A stretch of DNA of 64,000 bases. Origin: Callorhinus ursinus. Taxonomy: Eukaryota > Chordata > Mammalia > Carnivora > Otariidae. The stretch covers positions 5,181,301-5,245,300 of the forward strand of contig NW_020312788.1 of the NCBI RefSeq assembly GCF_003265705.1. Reading direction: 5' to 3'. The position numbers and the translations under genes were made by a program. The notes beneath the pieces are model-generated. The model searched no databases and was not told where the DNA came from. It saw only the letters and a list, made by a program, of their open reading frames with translations. This document shows, piece after piece, positions 22,320 to 32,306 of the stretch. Position 1 is the first letter of the stretch, and each line of letters starts with the position of its first letter.

Positions 22320-22705
22320 TGCAACACGCAGAGCCCTCCCATGTTTCTCTGCCTTTGAACATACTTGGTTTTGCCAAGAATGTCTTCCTTACATTGGTTC
22401 ATCTAGCAGCAGCCTACTTACCCTAGCATTGCTGACTCAAGGATCATTATTTCTCCTTCCACCCAGGAAGAAACACCCACTCCTTCCCCTAGGCTCTCAA
22501 TTATAGTTATACTTTCTTTTCCTGACCTCTTGTTCTCCAATACAAGCAAAAGGGTGTATCTGTTCTTCTTTGCAACATTTATCACACACTGTCTTGATTA
22601 TTATTATTGTGAACATTACTTACAACTAGGATATAATTTCCTTCATTGTCTTCTCTAAAAATACATGCTTATATTTCTCACGGTGTTTAGCACAGTGCAC
22701 TATAT
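22320..22705 (+). mobile_element. L2 LINE 3' fragment
   Basis: 'ccaagaatgtcttccttacattgg...', 'ttgcaacatttatcacacactgtcttga', 'aggatataatttccttcattgtcttct' and 'cacggtgtttagcacagtgcac' occur in the order of the L2 3' end (the region ending with 'cctagcacagtgcc'). Confidence 0.6.
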
Positions 22706-22809
22706 TTGATTCAAAAAAAAAAAACTTTACTAGGCATCTGCTATCCAGGCATATACGAATTTAATGGCTTATATTGCATCAAACACATGGTTATAATGGC
22801 AAATGATTA

Positions 22810-22990
22810 TAAGGCTTACTATGTGTGGGCACTCTTTTAATTACATAATTATTTAATTCTCACGACCATGGGATGTAGGTGTGTTTTTATTATCATTTCC
22901 ATTTTCAGATGTGGAAACTGAGGCACTGATAGGTTCAATAACTTGCCCAAGTTTAATAGCTCAGTGTTGGCACCAGACACGGAGCTATTG
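22810..22990 (-). mobile_element. MIR, antisense
   Basis: 'cttactatgtgtgggcactcttttaattacat...ttattatcatttccattttcagatgtggaaactgaggcactgataggttcaataacttgcccaag' is a clear antisense MIR. Confidence 0.8.
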
Positions 22991-23029
22991 TGCGAGGCTG
23001 ACCAGTGGCTTAAGCCAATGTTTACATTA

Positions 23030-23180
23030 ACACTTAGGGTGAGGCCTCAATTCCAATTTCAGCAACAAGGCTCAGAGAAGCAAAATAACTTGTTCAAGGT
23101 CATACAGCTTGTTGGCAAAGTCAGGTCTGAAATCATGTTTAGCTCTCACATCCATATTTTCCACTGCCTATGTTTCAACT
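23030..23180 (-). mobile_element. MIR, antisense (second copy)
   Basis: 'aacaaggctcagagaagcaaaataacttgttcaaggtcatacagcttgttggcaaagtcagg' is the antisense MIR core, separate from the preceding copy. Confidence 0.6.
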
Positions 23181-23414
23181 CAAATAAAAGTCTTACCTCT
23201 CCCTAAGGCATGACTTAAGTCTCAGTTTGCATTTTTCAGCAGTAGTTTCTACCCTTCCAGCATCCATTTCCCCTTTTTCTAATAACACCCAGTTATCTCT
23301 TCGAGGATCTACCCCCCAACACTCTCAGCACCACCACCACCCCCGGCTCTCAGTCCACGGAGGTAACACATGCACTGTAGTGCCATTATGTTCACATGTC
23401 TTCTCTGGGGGAGG

Positions 23415-23550
23415 CTTTGAAGTTCCTTGAGAGCAGGATAGTTTCTCCTCCTCCTCCCCATCTCTTTCTCTTCTTCTTTTTCTTGTAGGTGAATCTTTCG
23501 TGCATGATACATAGTCAAAGTTGGAAATATTTATTGAATGAATGTCTTGC
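23415..23550 (+). mobile_element. L2 LINE tail
   Basis: 'gaagttccttgagagcaggatagtttc' followed by '...tgcatgatacatagtcaaag...aatatttattgaatgaatg' is the L2 3' terminus. A CT-rich run has expanded between the two parts. Confidence 0.6.
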
Positions 23551-24107
23551 ACATGGTACTTGCTTACTCAGTATTTGTGGGATTGAACTGTTTGTTGAAT
23601 AAGATTGCACTAAAATGGGCCTCATCGAAGTCTTAGAATCTCAGTGGGCAGAGAAAGGTCAAGTGTATGCCCCAGGTATAGTCTACTTCCTCATACCATT
23701 CAAAGACAGGGTATTTGACCTAATGAAGTTTCCGAGGCAGTTTTCTTCCATGGGGGGGCCCGTATGGAATACATAATCCAACCTGTTAGATATAAAGGAG
23801 CAACAATTCCACAACTTAGAGGAAAAACAAATCAGCATTTTCCAGATGGAGTAGTAAAGGGATTATGATACCTGTCTGAACAGCAAAAGGCAAGCAATCC
23901 CTACACAATATTCGTCTAAATTTGATTAAGCCATTTAGAGTTTATAGCAGTAAAAGCAATTATAATGTCTACCCATTTCCACCTTTCCAAACAACAACAA
24001 CAACAACAACAAACCAAGCCACAGACTCTAAATCAAAAATAGACATAACAAAGTCCTCTAAAATTCCATTTTTTTTCCCACTGATGATCACTTTTAGGCT
24101 TTTTTAG
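23551..24107. other. Non-coding stretch with a CAA repeat
   Basis: No gene seen. A (CAA)n run lies at about 23,990-24,013. Confidence 0.5.
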
Positions 24108-24120
24108 AAGGCTCATATAT

Positions 24121-24327
24121 TGGGCACCTGGGTGGCTCAGTTGGTTAAGCGTCTGCCTTCGGCTCAGGTCATGATCCCAGGGTCCCGGGATTGAGTCCCA
24201 CATTGGGCTCCCTGCTCTGAGGGAAGCCTGCTTCTCTCTCTCCCTCTGCCCTTGCTCCTACCTCTCTCATGCTCTCTCTCTTACATAAATAAATAAATAA
24301 AATCATTAAAAAAAAAACATAAAGGAA
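24121..24327 (+). mobile_element. Carnivore tRNA-derived SINE
   Basis: Complete copy starting GGGCACCTGGGTGGCTCAG and ending in AAATAAATAAATAAAATCATT plus A-run. The TSD AAGGCTCATATAT is at 24,108-24,120, with a one-mismatch match (AAGGCTCAAATAT) at 24,328-24,340. Confidence 0.96.
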
Positions 24328-24340
24328 AAGGCTCAAATAT

Positions 24341-25209
24341 CACATTCCTTCCAAAGAAGTTTTTGGAGGAGTCTGCTCTGCTGTGCCCCACACGTATCTT
24401 TGGGATAGTGGTGTGCCATGTCTAAGGAGAAAGGCGGCAATGACACAAGTGCTGGGCCAGCCGTGAGAAGAGAATGCTGCTTACATCTCTGGTTCTGCAC
24501 AGTGACCCTAACTTGAGACCTACTGATCCAGATGGTCTCTCTTTCTTATTCTGTAGTTTGACATTCATTTGCCTTGTGCAAAACCCATTTGTTTCCCATT
24601 CCCCACAGAGCCATTGCCCTGAGTATTTTCTGAAGAAAATAGCCCTAATAGATGCAATTCAAAAGAGTGCATTGAGGTCTCCCAAGTAGGGCGCAGTCTA
24701 TCTCATCCTCTAGGGGTATCATGCTATCACACTGCTTATTATCATATGAAGACCCTAATGGGAAAAGAAGACGCACATAGCGATAATGTCGCTCCAAACC
24801 AGCTGGCACTCAGATGCCACAATTACTATGGAACAAAGGAAAAGTGAAGGAGGATAGTATAAATGCAGAAGATAGAGAAGAGGCAAGCAATTGGTATCAC
24901 ACTTTAGTCCCTGCTTTTGACTAAGGACCTTACTATTTCAGTTAGTTCTTCTCCAGACTGTTGAGTCTGGTTCAGGAGCACTAAAACTGTTACTGTACAG
25001 AGGAATAAAGTTGTGAGAATAAAGGGAGGGGATGGTATGAAAGAGGAAGTGTTTGCTAAGAGAAAAATTAGCCTAGATGGCCATTACCTCCTTGTGCAGC
25101 CATTTGTACTTCTCATTTTGCTAGTTTTGGTCTAGATTTCCCATTTTTGCCTCTACTGAAAGGCAGCACTGAGAAGAGCTGGGCCTGAAGATGATGTAGC
25201 CCAGATGAT
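24341..25209. other. Non-coding stretch, no gene seen
   Basis: Nothing recognised. The 71-codon frame at 24,474-24,689 has no domain. Confidence 0.4.
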
Positions 25210-25410
25210 AGTTTTAATAATGGCTAATATTTCCAAAGTCGTTACAAAATGCAGTCACTGAGACCCGGATTGTCTCATTAAATCCAGTGCCTCATGATGT
25301 AGGTACTACTAGTAACCTAAGTTTACAAATGAGGAAATGGAAGCTTAGAAAGGTTTTAAAAAAACAACAAAACTTGCCCAAAGTCACACAGCTGTGTTTT
25401 AATCACTATC
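25210..25410 (-). mobile_element. MIR, antisense
   Basis: 'gtctcattaaatcc...gatgtaggtactactagtaacctaagtttacaaatgaggaaatggaagcttagaaaggtt...aacttgcccaaagtcacacagctg' is a clear antisense MIR with a small A-rich insertion. Confidence 0.8.
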
Positions 25411-25880
25411 CTAAATGACAGATGAACAACATAAGTGTAATAAGCTGAGGTGAAGCAACAGCTGAGTGAAAAGGGTCTGCTCTAGCAATAAAACCCCTCA
25501 GACGAAAGTCTTGCTGTCTCAAACTTTCTGAGCCCTGACACTTCAACTGCTTAGGTTATGGGGTTATTGTGAAAATCCACTAAGATAATGTTTATTTTAA
25601 GGACTCCGTAAATGCACGCTAACCATACAAACACAACACATTACTATATTACACATAAAAGCAAAGAGTTATGAGTTATGAAGTTTCCATCAGAGGACTG
25701 AAATTGAGGGAGACCAGGTTGGATATTAAGGGAATGATGGCCATGTGGCAGAGTATTCTGATATTTGGAAGTTGGGGCAGACAGAGGAAGACACACTCAG
25801 TATGTCTTCTGGGAGAGCAAAAGAGGAAGTGCCAAATGGAAGATGAGTAGATGATGACCAGCATAGAGATATTAGACCAA

Positions 25881-25883
25881 AAA

Positions 25884-25944
<61 letters not shown>

Positions 25945-26003
25945 GAAAGAAAGAAAGAAAGAGAGAAAGAAAGGAAAGAAAGAAAGAAGAAAAGAAAGGA
26001 AAG
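25881..26003. repeat. (GAAA)n polypurine microsatellite
   Basis: About 120 bases of GAAA units, nearly pure at the start and interrupted by GAGA and GGAAA units towards the end. It lies directly upstream of an L1 3' end. The lysine/glutamate-repeat frame it creates is an artefact. Confidence 0.97.
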
Positions 26004-26310
26004 GTCAGTCAGAGAAAGACAAATACCATATGATTTCATTCATATGTGGAACTTAAGAAACAAAAAAATGATCATAGGGGAAAGAAAAGAGAGGAAAACC
26101 AAGAAACAGACTGGTAACTATAGAGAACACAATGATGGTTACCAGAGGGGAGTTGGGTGAAAATTGTTGGATTGGGTGAAAGAGGTGATGGGGATTGAGG
26201 AGTGTACTTGTGTTGCGCATCGGTGATGTATGGAAATGTTGAATCACTATATCGTACAACTGAAACTAATATTGCACTGTATATTAACTAACTGGAATTT
26301 AAATTAAAAA
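26004..26310 (+). mobile_element. Carnivore L1 3' end
   Basis: Contains 'agagaaagacaaataccatatgatttcattcatatgtgg', 'gactggtaactatagagaacac' and a terminal 'aactgaaactaatattgcactgtatattaactaactggaattt' with an A-run tail. This is the end of ORF2 plus the 3' UTR of a carnivore L1, heavily 5'-truncated. It is preceded by the GAAA tract. Confidence 0.85.
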
Positions 26311-26399
26311 AAAAGCAAGGCCTTTAAAATACTATTACCCCAAAGGGAAACCAAGCAAAACCAAAGAAAGTAGGTAATAAATGAAAAAAATGGGCAAAA

Positions 26400-26515
26400 G
26401 TAAATAACTGTAGAAGGTGGGTGACAGGTATGTGAGGGTTCATTGTACTTGTCTCTTTATTCATGTGTGCATTTGAGAAAATTCTGTAATAAAAGTGAAA
26501 ACAAAAACAAAAAAC
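26400..26515 (+). mobile_element. Older L1 3' terminus
   Basis: 'gtagaaggtgggtgacaggtatgtgagggttcattgtacttgtctctttattcatgtgtgcatttgagaaaattctgtaataaaa' is typical of L1MA/L1MB-type 3' ends. Its A-rich tail leads into the second GAAA tract. Confidence 0.7.
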
Positions 26516-26559
26516 AGAGGGAAGAAAGAAGAAAGAAAGAAAGAAAGAAAAAGAAAGAA

Positions 26560-26603
<44 letters not shown>

Positions 26604-26690
26604 AAAAAAGAAAGAAAGAAAGAAAGAAAAAGAAAGAAAGAAAGAAAGAAAAAGAAAGAAAGAAAGAAAAGAAAGAGGGAAGGAAAGGCA
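26516..26690. repeat. (GAAA)n polypurine microsatellite
   Basis: About 170 bases of GAAA and GAAAAA units on the plus strand, seeded at the A-rich tail of the L1 end before it. Frames through it on both strands (Lys/Glu or Phe/Leu/Ser repeats) are artefacts. Confidence 0.97.
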
Positions 26691-27032
26691 AACACAGAGG
26701 GAACAGCTAAAGCCCAAGCCAAAGCTACAAACAGACTAGCATGAGAGAAATAAGGACATGGATTCTTCTCTGGCTCCTGGATTGTTTACTTTTGCTATTG
26801 TGGCTGCTGGAACAAAAGTTAACCTATTCTGAGAAAGAGAAAACTGCACCCTTGCTCTTCTGCATATTTGTTTTGGGACTCATGAGATATGTAGGTTATT
26901 TCTGTAGCTTTTTCTCTTTTTCTCCTTTTTTTTTTCCTTGAGAGGAAATTCATGAAGTTGAATTTGGCATTTTTGCCAAATCTCTTATATCAGCGGCTCT
27001 CAAATTTAGTAGGCATCAGAATCCCTGGGATA

Positions 27033-27256
27033 GGTTTGCCAGATTTAGCAATTAAAAATGCAGGATACAATGTATCAATTATACTTTAATAAAAAAATAC
27101 ACAACACACAGCTAAATTTAAAATTCAAGATAAATAACAAATTATTTTTTAGCATGAGTATGTCCCCAAATATTGCATGATACATACTTATACTAAAAAT
27201 ATGTTTTATGTGAAATTCAGAGTTAACTGGAAGTCCTGTATTTTATCTGGCAACCC
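27033..27256. mobile_element. Palindromic MITE-like DNA element, TA-flanked
   Basis: The ends are near-perfect inverted repeats: GGTTTGCCAGAT at the left and ATCTGGCAACCC at the right. The arms extend inwards (AAAAATGCAGGAT versus the complement of GTCCTGTATTTT). It is flanked by TA at 27,031-27,032 and 27,257-27,258, as expected of a Tc1/mariner-like target site. It may belong to the MER53 group, but I cannot confirm the family. It has no coding content and is inserted in the MER5-type element. Confidence 0.75.
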
Positions 27257-27357
27257 TACATAGAGAGTCTATTACAATGCAGACTAACCAGTTTCATACT
27301 CAGTAAGTCTGAAATAGGGCCAAGTGGTCCACCGGGTGATTTCAATGTGGCTTGTTC

Positions 27358-27575
27358 CCCCCCCTTTTTTTTTTTAAGATTGACTTATTTATTTGAGAGA
27401 GAGAGTGCATGTGCATGCAGGGGGCAAGGGGCAGAGGGAGAGGGAGAGGGAGAGAGAGAATCTCAAGCAGACTCCCAGCTGAGCGGGGAAACAGATGCGG
27501 GGCTAGATCTCACATCATGACCTGAGTCGAAATTAAGAGTCAGTTGCTTAACTGACTGAGCCACCCAGGTGCCCC
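27358..27575 (-). mobile_element. Carnivore tRNA-derived SINE
   Basis: Reverse copy with TTTAAGATTGACTTATTTATTT at the left and GCCACCCAGGTGCCCC at the right. The 16-bp TSD is TCAATGTGGCTTGTTC (27,342-27,357) versus TCAATGCAGCTTGTTC (27,576-27,591). Confidence 0.95.
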
Positions 27576-27642
27576 TCAATGCAGCTTGTTCTTAGACAAC
27601 ACTTGGAGAGATACTGGTTGAGCTTGGATAATGCCAATTTGG

Positions 27643-28049
27643 TGCTAAAGAACAGAAATTCAGCTGAGTAAATTTGAAGATCTAACTGGCTTTATTAAGC
27701 AGTTCACGAGTCAGTCAGCATCCCATCTAACAAACAGAAGGGAGCTCTGAGGAATTTTACAAAATAGAAGGTTTTTATAGGAATAAGGGTGGGGCAGGGA
27801 TGTTAATAGCAAAAGAAAAGACAGGATTCTTTCAGGCAAGGTCACCTTCCCCTAGGGGGAAGGGCAGGGGGTCTCATTAGGTGGATCGCCTCATCTTCCT
27901 TTGGGGGATGGAGACACTGATGTGATAGATTACCTCATTGGTGCTGACCGGAAAATTCCACTCTTGGAGAGGTTCAAACTGCAATTAGGTCTTGGCTTAC
28001 TGTCCTGGGGATAAGTGACTCTACCTTGGCCCTAGTTTTATTTTTAACA
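27643..28049 (-). mobile_element. Solo LTR (endogenous retrovirus-type)
   Basis: On the minus strand it begins TGTTAAAAATAAAAC, has a TATA box (TATAAAAACCTTC) about two-thirds along and a polyadenylation signal in AATAAAGCCAGTTAGATC, and ends TTCTTTAGCA, so it shows TG...CA termini. A second, SINE-interrupted copy lies at 19,036-19,703. No gag, pol or env sequence lies next to it, so it is a solo LTR formed by recombination or loss. The subfamily is not assigned. Confidence 0.8.
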
Positions 28050-28189
28050 CTGGGAATGAAAGATGTCATAAGCCCAGAAGGGTATCTTGGGGAGAGAAAG
28101 TGTGCACAGCTATGGAAGCCTAGGGGATGCTAAAGGAGATAGACAGAGAGATAGGTTGGAGCATTAGGACCTCAGTATGGTAACGAGAG

Positions 28190-28370
28190 AATACATTCAT
28201 TGAGCTCCTCTGTCGTGCCATGCAGTCCTCTCAAAAACCACATGAAGAAAATAACTATTATTATCCCAATCTCATTAGATGAGGAAATAAAAGCTCAGGG
28301 TTAAGTAACTTGCCCTAGGTCACATAGGTAGTATTCAGTGGAGACAGGTTTGATCTGGGACCAATTGTTC
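28190..28370 (-). mobile_element. MIR, antisense
   Basis: 'cattgagctcctctgtcgtgccatgcagtcctctcaaaaaccacatgaagaaaataactattattatcccaatctcattagatgaggaaataaaagctcagggttaagtaacttgccctaggtcacatagg' is a well-preserved antisense MIR. Confidence 0.85.
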
Positions 28371-29267
28371 GGGAAGTCCATACTGTGTACCAGTCCTATA
28401 CAACAACAGGAGACTTGGGCAATTTTGCCAGTACAACTACTTTTTCCCATTTGCAGCCCTTTTCAAATTGCTAAATTAACTAAAGTAGAGTCAGGGATGT
28501 GACATCTGCTCTCAGAAGTGCTCACAAGATTTCCACATTCTGATGTGTAACAGCCAAGGGACCTGGAAGTTTGTGAAAAGCTGAAGGGCCTGAGCTGATG
28601 AAAAATATGGAGAGCTATTGGATAGGGTATTTTTTAAGGAAAGCTTTTTTTTAATTTTTTTTTTTTTTTTGTCTTGTACACTCAGTATCAGCCAAAACCC
28701 ATCATCCCAAAGGGGAGTGTTTCAGGGGATGCCCTCCTCTGGAGAATAAACCAACAATTTTCTCACCAGGGGACCTAAGATGCCTGAACAGGCTCTAAAA
28801 GAGGATGTTAGGTGAGAACACTAAATATAGGGAACAGGTTGATGAAAGAATTGGAGCTGATTAGACTGGAAAGGAGAGAACATGACTGCAGTTTTCTAAT
28901 GCTTAGAGAACTGGTAGAAAGAAGAGATGATGAGCAAGAACCACGGGTGGGATGTTAGTTGGAAAAGGATTTTAACTCAATAAGTACATGGTAGATTATA
29001 TTATCATTCAAAATATTTGCTCTTTTTCTCTGGGATGTTTCTCCCCTTTCCTTGTTCCACCCTGGGTTGGGATTTCATGTGACTTTTGTTGGCTAATGAA
29101 ATGTAGACACTTAAAGTACAGCATGGGGTTTGCCATAAACTCTTTTCCTCTTTTCCTCCTTTCCCAGAGGGAAGTCAAAGTAGGGCAGGGCCAAGCTGAC
29201 CTGGGGGAGGCGCGTAATGTTAAGTAAGAAATAAGCCTCTGTTGTTAAAAATTCACTGACGTTTTAG
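28371..29267. other. Non-coding stretch with poly(T) block
   Basis: No gene called. A T-rich run (28,646-28,670) followed by unique sequence could be the poly(A) tail of an antisense retroinsertion. I do not recognise the body and found no target-site duplication. Confidence 0.35.
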
Positions 29268-29367
29268 NNNNNNNNNNNNNNNNNNNNNNNNNNNNNNNNN
29301 NNNNNNNNNNNNNNNNNNNNNNNNNNNNNNNNNNNNNNNNNNNNNNNNNNNNNNNNNNNNNNNNNNN
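29268..29367. other. Assembly gap (100 N)
   Basis: Exactly one hundred N, the conventional length for a gap of unknown size. The right edge resumes in GGG followed by poly(A) and GAAA units, so missing repeat sequence is likely. Any frame drawn across the gap is meaningless. Confidence 0.99.
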
Positions 29368-29413
29368 GGGAAAAAAAAAAAAAAAAAAGAAAGAAAGAAA
29401 GAAAGAAAAAAAA
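29368..29413. repeat. Poly(A)/(GAAA)n at gap edge
   Basis: An A-run of about 18 followed by five GAAA units and another A-run. This is the typical tail of a SINE or L1 whose body would lie within the gap. Confidence 0.8.
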
Positions 29414-30329
29414 AGCTGTCTCTAAAAGAGTTGTCCAAAGGTGGAAAAGCCTATTTGCAGAAGTAGGGCACTCCCTGGACAGAAGCATTCAAATCTAGCT
29501 AAAAGACCACTTGGGAAAATGTTAAAGAGGGGTGGGTAGATTGCAGTGCTGGCTGACTCTATACGAGATTCTATGCTACATTAATGGTGGGGTAAAAGGA
29601 GTGGCAAATTGAGCAAGGCTTTTCCCACATCATTCTTTAAATTCACTTGAAGACGAGGAACACAGTGACATTAGGGCAGATTAATCTCAGCTTGTGGTTA
29701 CTGAAATTTAGAGTATTAACTCATGCTTGTTTGAGAACAGGCTTCTGGAATGTAACTAAAGGGAGAGTTAAATATGTATGTGGTTTGAGATTAACCATAA
29801 ATGACCTTCAAGGGAGAATTGGAACACAAGAATAGCTCGGGAAAGTGTAATTCAGTCACTACCACGAGCCTCTCCCAGAATCCTGCTGTTAGAGGGACAA
29901 GGCCAAGCCACACGCATGGCCAGAGATCAGAGAGAGCAGGGACATGGAGTGGGGTACTGCCATTCCACTGACCCACAGCCCGGAGAAATCCCCTGTCGGT
30001 ATTCATTCTCTTCTTCCCCCTTTCCTGTTTGCTCCCTTCAGAATCTCTTGGGGTTTTCTCTCGGCTCTTCCTCCACCCTTTCATTCACCTCTCACTCTTA
30101 GCATTGTCTCTCTTTATAATCTCATCCCTCATCATTTTATCATCTTCATAATCTGATCTTGTTTCCCCCTGCCCGTTTACCTAAGTCACCCATGAAAAAG
30201 CGAGGAACAAACAAGGGTGAAACGAAGCAACATTATGAGGGAGGCTTCTAGTCACAAAATGAAGTAAGCAGCCTGTGGTGGTGTGCGTGCTATGTGCAAG
30301 CATGGCTTTGGGGGAAAAGGGGAGCTGTT
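29414..30329. other. Non-coding stretch, no gene seen
   Basis: Nothing recognised. Overlapping frames of 60-97 codons near 29,791-30,156 lack domains. Confidence 0.4.
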
Positions 30330-30655
30330 CCAAACTTCAGATCCACTGCTTATGACTTGGAGGACCTGGAACAAATTGCTTAAACTCTCAGTGTTCTCAG
30401 TTTCCTAATCCCCTTTTTTCAAGTGTTTTATTTATTTATTTACTTATTTAAGCAGTCTCTACACCCAACGTGGGGCTCAAACTCATGACCCCGAGACCAA
30501 GAGTCACATGCTCTTCTGACTCAGCCAGCCAGGCGCCCCTCAGTTTCCTAATCCTTAAGATGAGGTCAATGACTACCCCGCAGCATTGTTGGGAAATTCT
30601 AATAAAATAAAAATACGTTATGTTGCTAATACATAATGGCCATTAAGTAAAAAGG
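30330..30655 (+). mobile_element. MIR split by a short SINE
   Basis: 'ccactgcttatgacttggaggacctggaacaaattgcttaaactctcagtgttctcagtttcctaatcc' continues after the inserted SINE as 'ttaagatgaggtcaatgactaccccgcagcattgttgggaaattctaataaaat', in MIR order. The duplicated segment is the SINE target site. Confidence 0.8.
30412..30539 (-). mobile_element. Older short carnivore SINE (SINEC2-like)
   Basis: Reverse copy: TTTATTTATTTATTTACTTATTTAAG, 'tctctacacccaacgtggggctcaaactcatgaccc' and CAGCCAGCCAGGCGCCCC. The perfect 15-bp TSD TCAGTTTCCTAATCC is at 30,397-30,411 and 30,540-30,554. Confidence 0.95.
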
Positions 30656-30893
30656 CTGATATTATTATATAGATTACATAACATTTTAGTTCAGCTTGGA
30701 TTTGTATTTATAGCTTTTATGTCTTGGCTTTGATGCCTTAAAAGCTAGAACTATTTTCTGTTAGTATTTTTTCAGTGTCTACAATTTTTTGGTCACAGGA
30801 ATGCATAAGTATTCAAAGACTTGGACTAGAACTCTGCATATATCTGTGTTATTATATATATTTATATACGTAATATCAGATATTACATATATA

Positions 30894-31253
30894 TGTTATG
30901 GGTTGAATGTTTTTGTCCCTCCCAGAATTCCTATGTTGAGCTCTAACTCCTAATGCGATGGTATTTGAAAGTGGGGCTCTTAAGAGGTAATTATGATTAG
31001 ATGAGGTCATGAAATGAGGCCCTCATGTTGGGATTTGTGTCCTTTTAAGAAAAGTACTGTCTTTCCATCAATCATATGAGGACACAGCAAGAAGGCGGGG
31101 GGCCATCTATAAGCCAGGATATGTGCTTTCATCAGAAACCGGATCTGGTGGCATCCTGAGCTTGGACTTCCCACCTTCAGAACTGTGAGAAATAAATATC
31201 TGCTATTTAAGCCACCCAGTGCATGGTATTTTGTTATAGCAGTCTGAGCTAAG
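30894..31253 (+). mobile_element. MaLR-type solo LTR (MLT1/MST-like)
   Basis: It starts TGTTATGGGTTGAATGTTTTTGTCC and runs through 'cctcatgttgggatttgtgtcc' and 'gaggacacagcaagaaggcgg'. Near the end, AGAAATAAATATCTGC carries the polyadenylation signal, followed by 'gccacccagtgcatggtattttgttatagcagtctgagct'. These are diagnostic of ERVL-MaLR LTRs. No internal sequence accompanies it. Confidence 0.9.
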
Positions 31254-31329
31254 TTTTGTATAGTACCTCTCCTATTGGTACAACTGAGTGAAATTCATTG
31301 ATAGTGCCTTAATATAGAGAATATAGTCC

Positions 31330-31524
31330 AGGGGTGCTTGGGTGGCTCAGCTGATTGAGTGGCTGACTCTTGGTTTTGGCTCAGGTCATGATCTCTGGGT
31401 CCTGAGATAGAGCCCTGCATCGGGCTCCGTGCTCAGCACGGAGTCTGCTTGTCCCTCGTCTTCTGCTCCTCTTCTCTCTCTTTCTTTCTTGCATAAATAA
31501 ATAAATAAAATCTTTTTTAAAAAA
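31330..31524 (+). mobile_element. Carnivore tRNA-derived SINE
   Basis: Complete copy (AGGGGTGCTTGGGTGGCTCAG to AAATAAATAAATAAAATC and A-run). The TSD is AGAATATAGTCC (31,318-31,329) versus AGAATGTAGTCC (31,525-31,536). Confidence 0.95.
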
Positions 31525-31536
31525 AGAATGTAGTCC

Positions 31537-32125
31537 GTATATCTATATCTAATACAGGATTTGTATTGTCAACAATTTTTGTTATGACCTAAGTCCAATA
31601 TGTAAGGAAAGGACTAGACACAATCCCGGTCTTTAAGAATTTTACATTCCAAATGATTAGGGCATTTAAGCAGACCTTTTTTTGCTCCCTACCAAACATC
31701 CGTTCCCCCACCTTCTTCACTGACAATTTATAGTTCTGTTTGAAACGTCAGTGTACCCATCCCTGGGCAATGTCTCACGATAATCTAAATCATGAGAGTC
31801 TCGTTTCCTACTTTCCCAGCCTTTTTTGAAGCTTGTAGTGGTCCTAAGATGTAAGAAGTTGCTAAGAGGGCTTCTGGGAAGCCTTTTGCCTTCCTTACAA
31901 AAAGAGACGGAAGTAGCTGGGAGCCCCTCCGTCCATCCTGTCGTAGCTTGAGCACACATATATTGCTGGCCAGTGGCAGTCTTTTGTGGCCCTGAGATGG
32001 TAACCAGAGGGAAGGAAAACCAACATGCTAATGACAGTGGGGCAGAAAAATAAATGTTATTGATTATATTACTGAGTAAACCAAAGGCAGCAGCCCCTAC
32101 TTCTAGACTTGTTATGTGAGACAAC
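31537..32125. other. Non-coding stretch
   Basis: A 136-codon minus frame (31,717-32,127) is the longest here. I recognise no domain, and part of the composition suggests an unassigned old repeat. Confidence 0.35.
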
Positions 32126-32140
32126 AAACCTTCATTTGTT

Positions 32141-32246
32141 TTTTTTCTTCCAAATCTTTATTTAAATTCTAGTTAGTTAACATATAGTGTAATATTGGTT
32201 TCAGGAGTAGAATTTAGTGATCCAAAACTTACATATAGCACTTAGT

Positions 32247-32306
<60 letters not shown>

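Larger units (their letters stand above)
26992..27616 (+). mobile_element. MER5-type hAT element split by a MITE and a SINE
   Basis: The left end is CAGCGGCTCTCAAATTTAG with 'aggcatcagaatccctggga'. After the MITE it continues 'ctcagtaagtctgaaatagggcc', and after the SINE it ends 'acacttggagagatactgg', the diverged inverted terminus. The three parts join in consistent order and make one element of roughly MER5A length once the two insertions are removed. Confidence 0.65.

Noticed and set aside
25881..26690. CRISPR-like array from the regular short repeats
   Set aside because: Pure tetranucleotide microsatellites without spacers, in a mammalian genome context.
26324..26739. Long Ser/Phe/Leu and Lys/Glu frames on both strands
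   Set aside because: Translations of the (GAAA)n microsatellite, not proteins.
29253..29488. Frames crossing the N gap
   Set aside because: Unknown bases translated as X. No coding evidence on either side.
31717..32127. 136-codon minus-strand frame as a possible exon or gene
   Set aside because: No domain, no splice or promoter support, and the sequence has the look of an old interspersed repeat.
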